Shown here in pieces: positions 34,181 to 36,600 of a stretch of DNA of 36,600 bases. The position numbers and the translations under genes were made by a program. Each line of letters starts with the position of its first letter. The first letter of the stretch is position 1. A model generated the notes under the pieces. It was not told the origin of the DNA and made no database searches. It saw nothing but the letters and a program-made list of their open reading frames with translations. Origin of the DNA: Calothrix anomala FACHB-343 (lineage in GTDB: Bacteria > Cyanobacteriota > Cyanobacteriia > Cyanobacteriales > Nostocaceae); contig NZ_JACJQG010000087.1 of NCBI RefSeq assembly GCF_014696435.1, positions 1 through 36,600 of the forward strand, given 5' to 3'.

Positions 34181-34242
34181 GTAAACTACCCGCCACTGAC
34201 CTGAGTACAGGTACAGTGGGGCGCTTAAGCGCCAGAGTTTAC
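34181..34242 (+). other. Three-way-junction-like structured segment
   Basis: Outer stem GTAAACT (34181-34187)/AGTTTAC (34236-34242) encloses hairpin CCACTGACCTG-AGTA-CAGGT-A-CAGTGG (34193-34219) and, directly abutting, GGCGC-TTAA-GCGCC (34220-34233). All pairings are perfect except one bulged A. It lies 36 bp upstream of the intron's 5' splice site. No known RNA family is recognised; it may be an RNA, a mobile-element end or a recombination site. Confidence 0.5.
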
Positions 34243-34278
34243 CCGACTAAGTGTTAAATCACTACGATTTTTAGGTCA

Positions 34279-36494
34279 GTGCGATTCGTTCTCTCGAAAT
34301 TCAGTAATGGAAAGGATGAGAGGCAAGGAAAAGTAAGGGCAAAATCCTACAGAACCTTGACAACTTGATAGACATGGTGGTGAGGACAGTATCCTAGAAC
34401 CCCAACCCCACCCCTCCCGGTATAGGAGTGAAAACCATACCCGCAAGGTAGCGACTAGTCCTCAATCCTTGAAGCCGGGTAAAAGACAGTTTGAAATAAG
34501 CCCGACATAGAACTGTTTGGTAAGGACTCACGGGTACGCAAGAAAGTCACGCTACAACTGCGGTGAAAATCGCTTGGTGAAACAAGGCTGACACACCAAA
34601 GACAAAACTAGTCAATGGATGAAGGATAACTAATATTGACCTATTAGGATATACCTCCAAAATCATCCCCGTGGAAAGTGACACCCTAAAAGTTCAAACT
34701 TAATGTCTATCAGGAACGAAGTAACCCTCTTGTATGCTCCTTTGGGAGGTCGATACCAAAGGTAGGTGCTAACTACAAGCAACAAGAAGGAAAGATAGAG
34801 TCAGAAGCCAACGCTCAGGGTAATGCCTGAGATACGCAGACAGACTCACGTTTAACCGATTTGAGTAGTTTCAAGTCAGAGGATTATTCAAAACAATGGT
34901 CAGTAAAACTGAACTTATGGTGAATTGGAAAGATATACCCTGGAAGAAATTCCATCGTCATGTCTACCGCCTCCAAAAGAGAATATTCAAGGCAAGTCAA
35001 CGTGGTGATGCTGGCACAATGCGACGACTCCAAAAGTTGTTGATGAAATCCTTTGCTGCTAAATGTCTAGCAGTCCGTAGGGTGACGCAGGACAATCAGG
35101 GTAAATCTACGGCTGGAGTGGATGGGGTAAAATCCCTAACGCCCAAGCAGCGCCTAGAGTTGGTGTCAAAACTAAAACTAGGTACAAAAGCCAAAGCCAC
35201 AAGAAGGGTAATGATTCCAAAACCTGGAAAGGCTGAAAAACGTCCCCTTGGAATTCCCACAATGTATGACAGAGCGATTCAAAGCTTAGTAAAACAGGCT
35301 TTGGAACCAGAGTGGGAAGCACGGTTTGAACCAAACTCGTTCGGTTTCAGACCAGGAAGGTCATGTCATGATGCTATCGGACAAATCTACGTAAGCATCA
35401 ACAAAATGCCAAAATATGTGCTTGATGCCGATATAGCCAAGTGCTTTGACAAAATCAATCACAACTGACTGCTAGAAAAACTAAATACCTTCCCGACACT
35501 TCGTCGCCAAATAAAAACTTGGTTAAAGGCAGGATACATCCTAGATTACAACTGGGAACCAACCCAGTCAGGTACGCCTCAAGGCGGAGTTATTAGTCCT
35601 CTATTGGCTAATATCGCCCTACACGGATTGGAAGAAGCAGTAAGAACGGCTTTTATTCCCAATCTTAACTCACAAAAGCAAACAAATCTAGGTGTAATTC
35701 GATATGCAGACGATTTCGTAATTCTACATAAGGAATACGAAGTTTTAATGCGTTGCAAGCAGGCGGCAGAAGCATTTTTAAGTGACATTGGACTAGAGTT
35801 AAGCCCCGAAAAAACCAGAATTGCCCATACCTTGAAAAGGATAGGCGAAGAAAAGCCAGGTTTTAATTTCCTCGGCTTCAATGTACGCCAATACAAACTA
35901 GGCAAACATCAGAGTAAACAGGGGTTCAAGACTCTCATCAAACCACAATCGGAAAAGATACAGACTCACTATCAAAAACTGAACAGCATCATTGTAGAAA
36001 TGACAGCAAGAAAACAATCAGAATTAATTGGAAGATTAAACCCAATTATAAGAGGCTGGTCAAACTACTATAGGACAGTAGTGAGTAAGCAAATATTTAC
36101 GAAGGTAGATAATATGCTGTACTGGAAACTAAGAAGATGGGGTAAACGCCGTCACTGCAATAAAACAGAAAAATGGGTTAGAGAGAGGTACTGGTTAACA
36201 ATCAAAGAAGGTGATTATAGTGCCTCGAAATTTGCAACCAATGAAAGAGGAAAGCTCAATTGGTTACTAGCTCACGCCGAAACACCCATAGTTAGGCATG
36301 AGAAAGTTAAAAGCAGCAAGAGTCCATTTGACGGTGATTTAATCTATTGGAGTACACGCCTTGGGGAACACCCCGAAATGGATGCAACAAAAGCCAAACT
36401 TTTGAAGCAACAAAACGGTAAGTGCGCCTATTGTAGCCTTAACTTTATGGATGGAGATTTGCTGGAAATTGACCACAAAATTCCAAAAAGCTTA
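34279..36494 (+). mobile_element. Group II intron, 5' part (3' end lost or beyond the IS)
   Basis: The RNA begins with GTGCG at 34279, the consensus 5' end. Two exon-binding pairings support the boundary: EBS1 in the loop of CTAATA-TTGACC-TATTAG (34630-34647) matches the exon's last bases (TGACC with GGTCA at 34274-34278, extendable to 7 bp), and EBS2 AAAATCG (34566-34572) matches CGATTTT (34265-34271). Domains I-IV fill 34279-34895, with the intron-encoded protein ORF in domain IV. Domains V and VI are not in the window because an IS is inserted at 36495. Orientation is forward. Confidence 0.85.
34896..36494 (+). pseudogene. Group II intron reverse transcriptase/maturase, nonsense codon and IS-truncated
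   Basis: One reading frame with RT, maturase (X) and HNH regions. The RT palm has YADD at codons 270-273, TPQGGVISPLLANIAL upstream and an X domain around GRLNPIIRGWSNYYRT, then CAYCSLNFMDGDLLEIDHKIPK, the start of the HNH nuclease (Cys pair and H). Codon 191 is TGA (35466-35468) between INHN and LLEKLNT. Frame and family sequence continue intact on both sides, so this is a point nonsense mutation, not a frameshift. The last native codon is TTA 36492-36494, and then the IS adds Glu-Asp-Val and a stop. The intron may still be mobilised by an RT supplied elsewhere, but this copy should not encode an active protein. Confidence 0.9.
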
Positions 36495-36529
36495 GAGGAT
36501 GTTTGAAAAGTCGGACAGATTGTAAAAAA

Positions 36530-36578
36530 GCTCTCTCGGTATACGCTGTGAATAGATAGTAGACAGCACCGAGAGAGC
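36530..36578 (+). promoter_or_regulatory. Hairpin sequestering the start of the transposase
   Basis: GCTCTCTCGGT (36530-36540) pairs with ACCGAGAGAGC (36568-36578), and GCTGT (36545-36549) with ACAGC (36563-36567), leaving a 4-base bulge on one side and a 13-base loop. The stem ends three bases before ATG 36582, covering where a ribosome site should be. Such hairpins limit translation of read-through transcripts in some IS elements; that role here is inferred. Confidence 0.6.
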
Positions 36579-36581
36579 AAC

Positions 36582-36600
36582 ATGAGTAAAGCATATCCCA
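36582..36600 (+). CDS. IS5-family transposase, N-terminal fragment (cut by window edge)
   Basis: ATG 36582 starts MSKAYP, the usual N-terminus of a cyanobacterial IS5-family transposase as I recall it. Only six codons are visible. Its position, 71 bp inside the terminal repeat, and the C-terminus seen at the left edge agree with one IS type. Expression would be governed by the hairpin immediately upstream. Confidence 0.6.

Larger units (their letters stand above)
33917..34278. other. 362-bp region upstream of the group II intron
   Basis: Holds the start region of the GIY-YIG gene, a block (33989-34014) similar to the dispersed repeat at 7727, the heptad array at 34020-34061, and the three-stem structure at 34181-34242. 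What the intron interrupted is not identifiable: no ORF crosses the insertion site on either strand. Confidence 0.6.
36495..36600 (+). mobile_element. Left end of an IS5-like element (runs off the window)
   Basis: Begins with GAGGATGTTTGAAAAGT (36495-36511), 16/17 identical to the reverse complement of the inverted repeat at 88-104. It is flanked on the left by TTA (36492-36494). A strong hairpin (36530-36578) and the start of a transposase follow. It interrupts the group II intron ORF in its HNH region. Confidence 0.85.

Noticed and set aside
34181-34242. Integron attC site
   Set aside because: The folded shape and a GTTAAAT word at about 34253 invited it, but the paired core sites and an integrase are lacking.
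35604-36506. Separate gene for the C-terminal half of the reverse transcriptase
   Set aside because: The frame and family sequence continue across the TGA at 35466; the apparent start is an internal TTG in conserved RT sequence.

Overview
This window looks like part of the chromosome of a filamentous, probably heterocyst-forming, cyanobacterium. GCGATCGC (HIP1) octamers are frequent, there are several arrays of 7-bp tandem repeats of the kind known from Nostoc/Anabaena relatives, and the proteins include cyanobacterial families (CAAD domain, DUF2358, SLH protein, combined Wzz/BY-kinase). The species cannot be read from the window.

Layout. (1) Positions 1-104 are the right end of an IS5-like insertion sequence that has removed the start of a WecG/TagA/CpsF-type glycosyltransferase gene. 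(2) Positions 75-17494 are an exopolysaccharide (EPS) cluster, all on the + strand: WecG-like transferase, Wzx-type flippase, polysaccharide pyruvyl transferase, an FrhB-like iron-sulfur protein, six GT4 and two GT2 glycosyltransferases, a methyltransferase with a Cys-rich N-terminus, and a Wzy/O-antigen-ligase-like membrane protein. (3) A tRNA-Gln(UUG) gene (17619-17690) and a 783-bp repeat-rich spacer precede a Wzz/Wzc-type co-polymerase with a BY-kinase domain (about 18486-20693) that ends in a good rho-independent terminator. (4) Positions 20694-34278 hold ordinary or uncharacterised genes: a coiled-coil protein, a membrane protein with two winged-helix-like modules, a soluble helical protein, an orphan metal-binding lipoprotein, a DUF2358 / GHL10 hydrolase / DUF1206 run on the - strand, an epoxide-hydrolase-like enzyme, a secreted pentapeptide-repeat protein, a CAAD protein, an SLH protein and a GIY-YIG-type protein. 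(5) From 34279 a group II intron begins. Its reverse transcriptase ORF has one in-frame TGA and is cut in its HNH domain by a second IS5-like element, whose transposase runs off the window.

How the genes fit together. The EPS genes describe a Wzx/Wzy-dependent pathway: glycosyltransferases assemble a lipid-linked repeat unit, pyruvyl transferase and methyltransferase decorate it, Wzx flips it, the Wzy-like protein polymerises it and the Wzz/BY-kinase protein controls chain length. The initiating phosphoglycosyl transferase, outer-membrane exporter and tyrosine phosphatase are not in the window.

Most unusual content. Two same-orientation IS copies with matching 17-bp ends bracket 36.4 kb. Two MITE-like elements (about 20927-21155 and 33071-33270) share termini but carry different sets of hairpins; the second is an elaborate nested cruciform. 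A three-way-junction-like structure lies just upstream of the group II intron, whose 5' splice site is supported by EBS1/IBS1 and EBS2/IBS2 pairings. I did not find a convincing new defence or enzymatic system; the structured repeats and the FrhB/pyruvyl transferase pair are the best leads.
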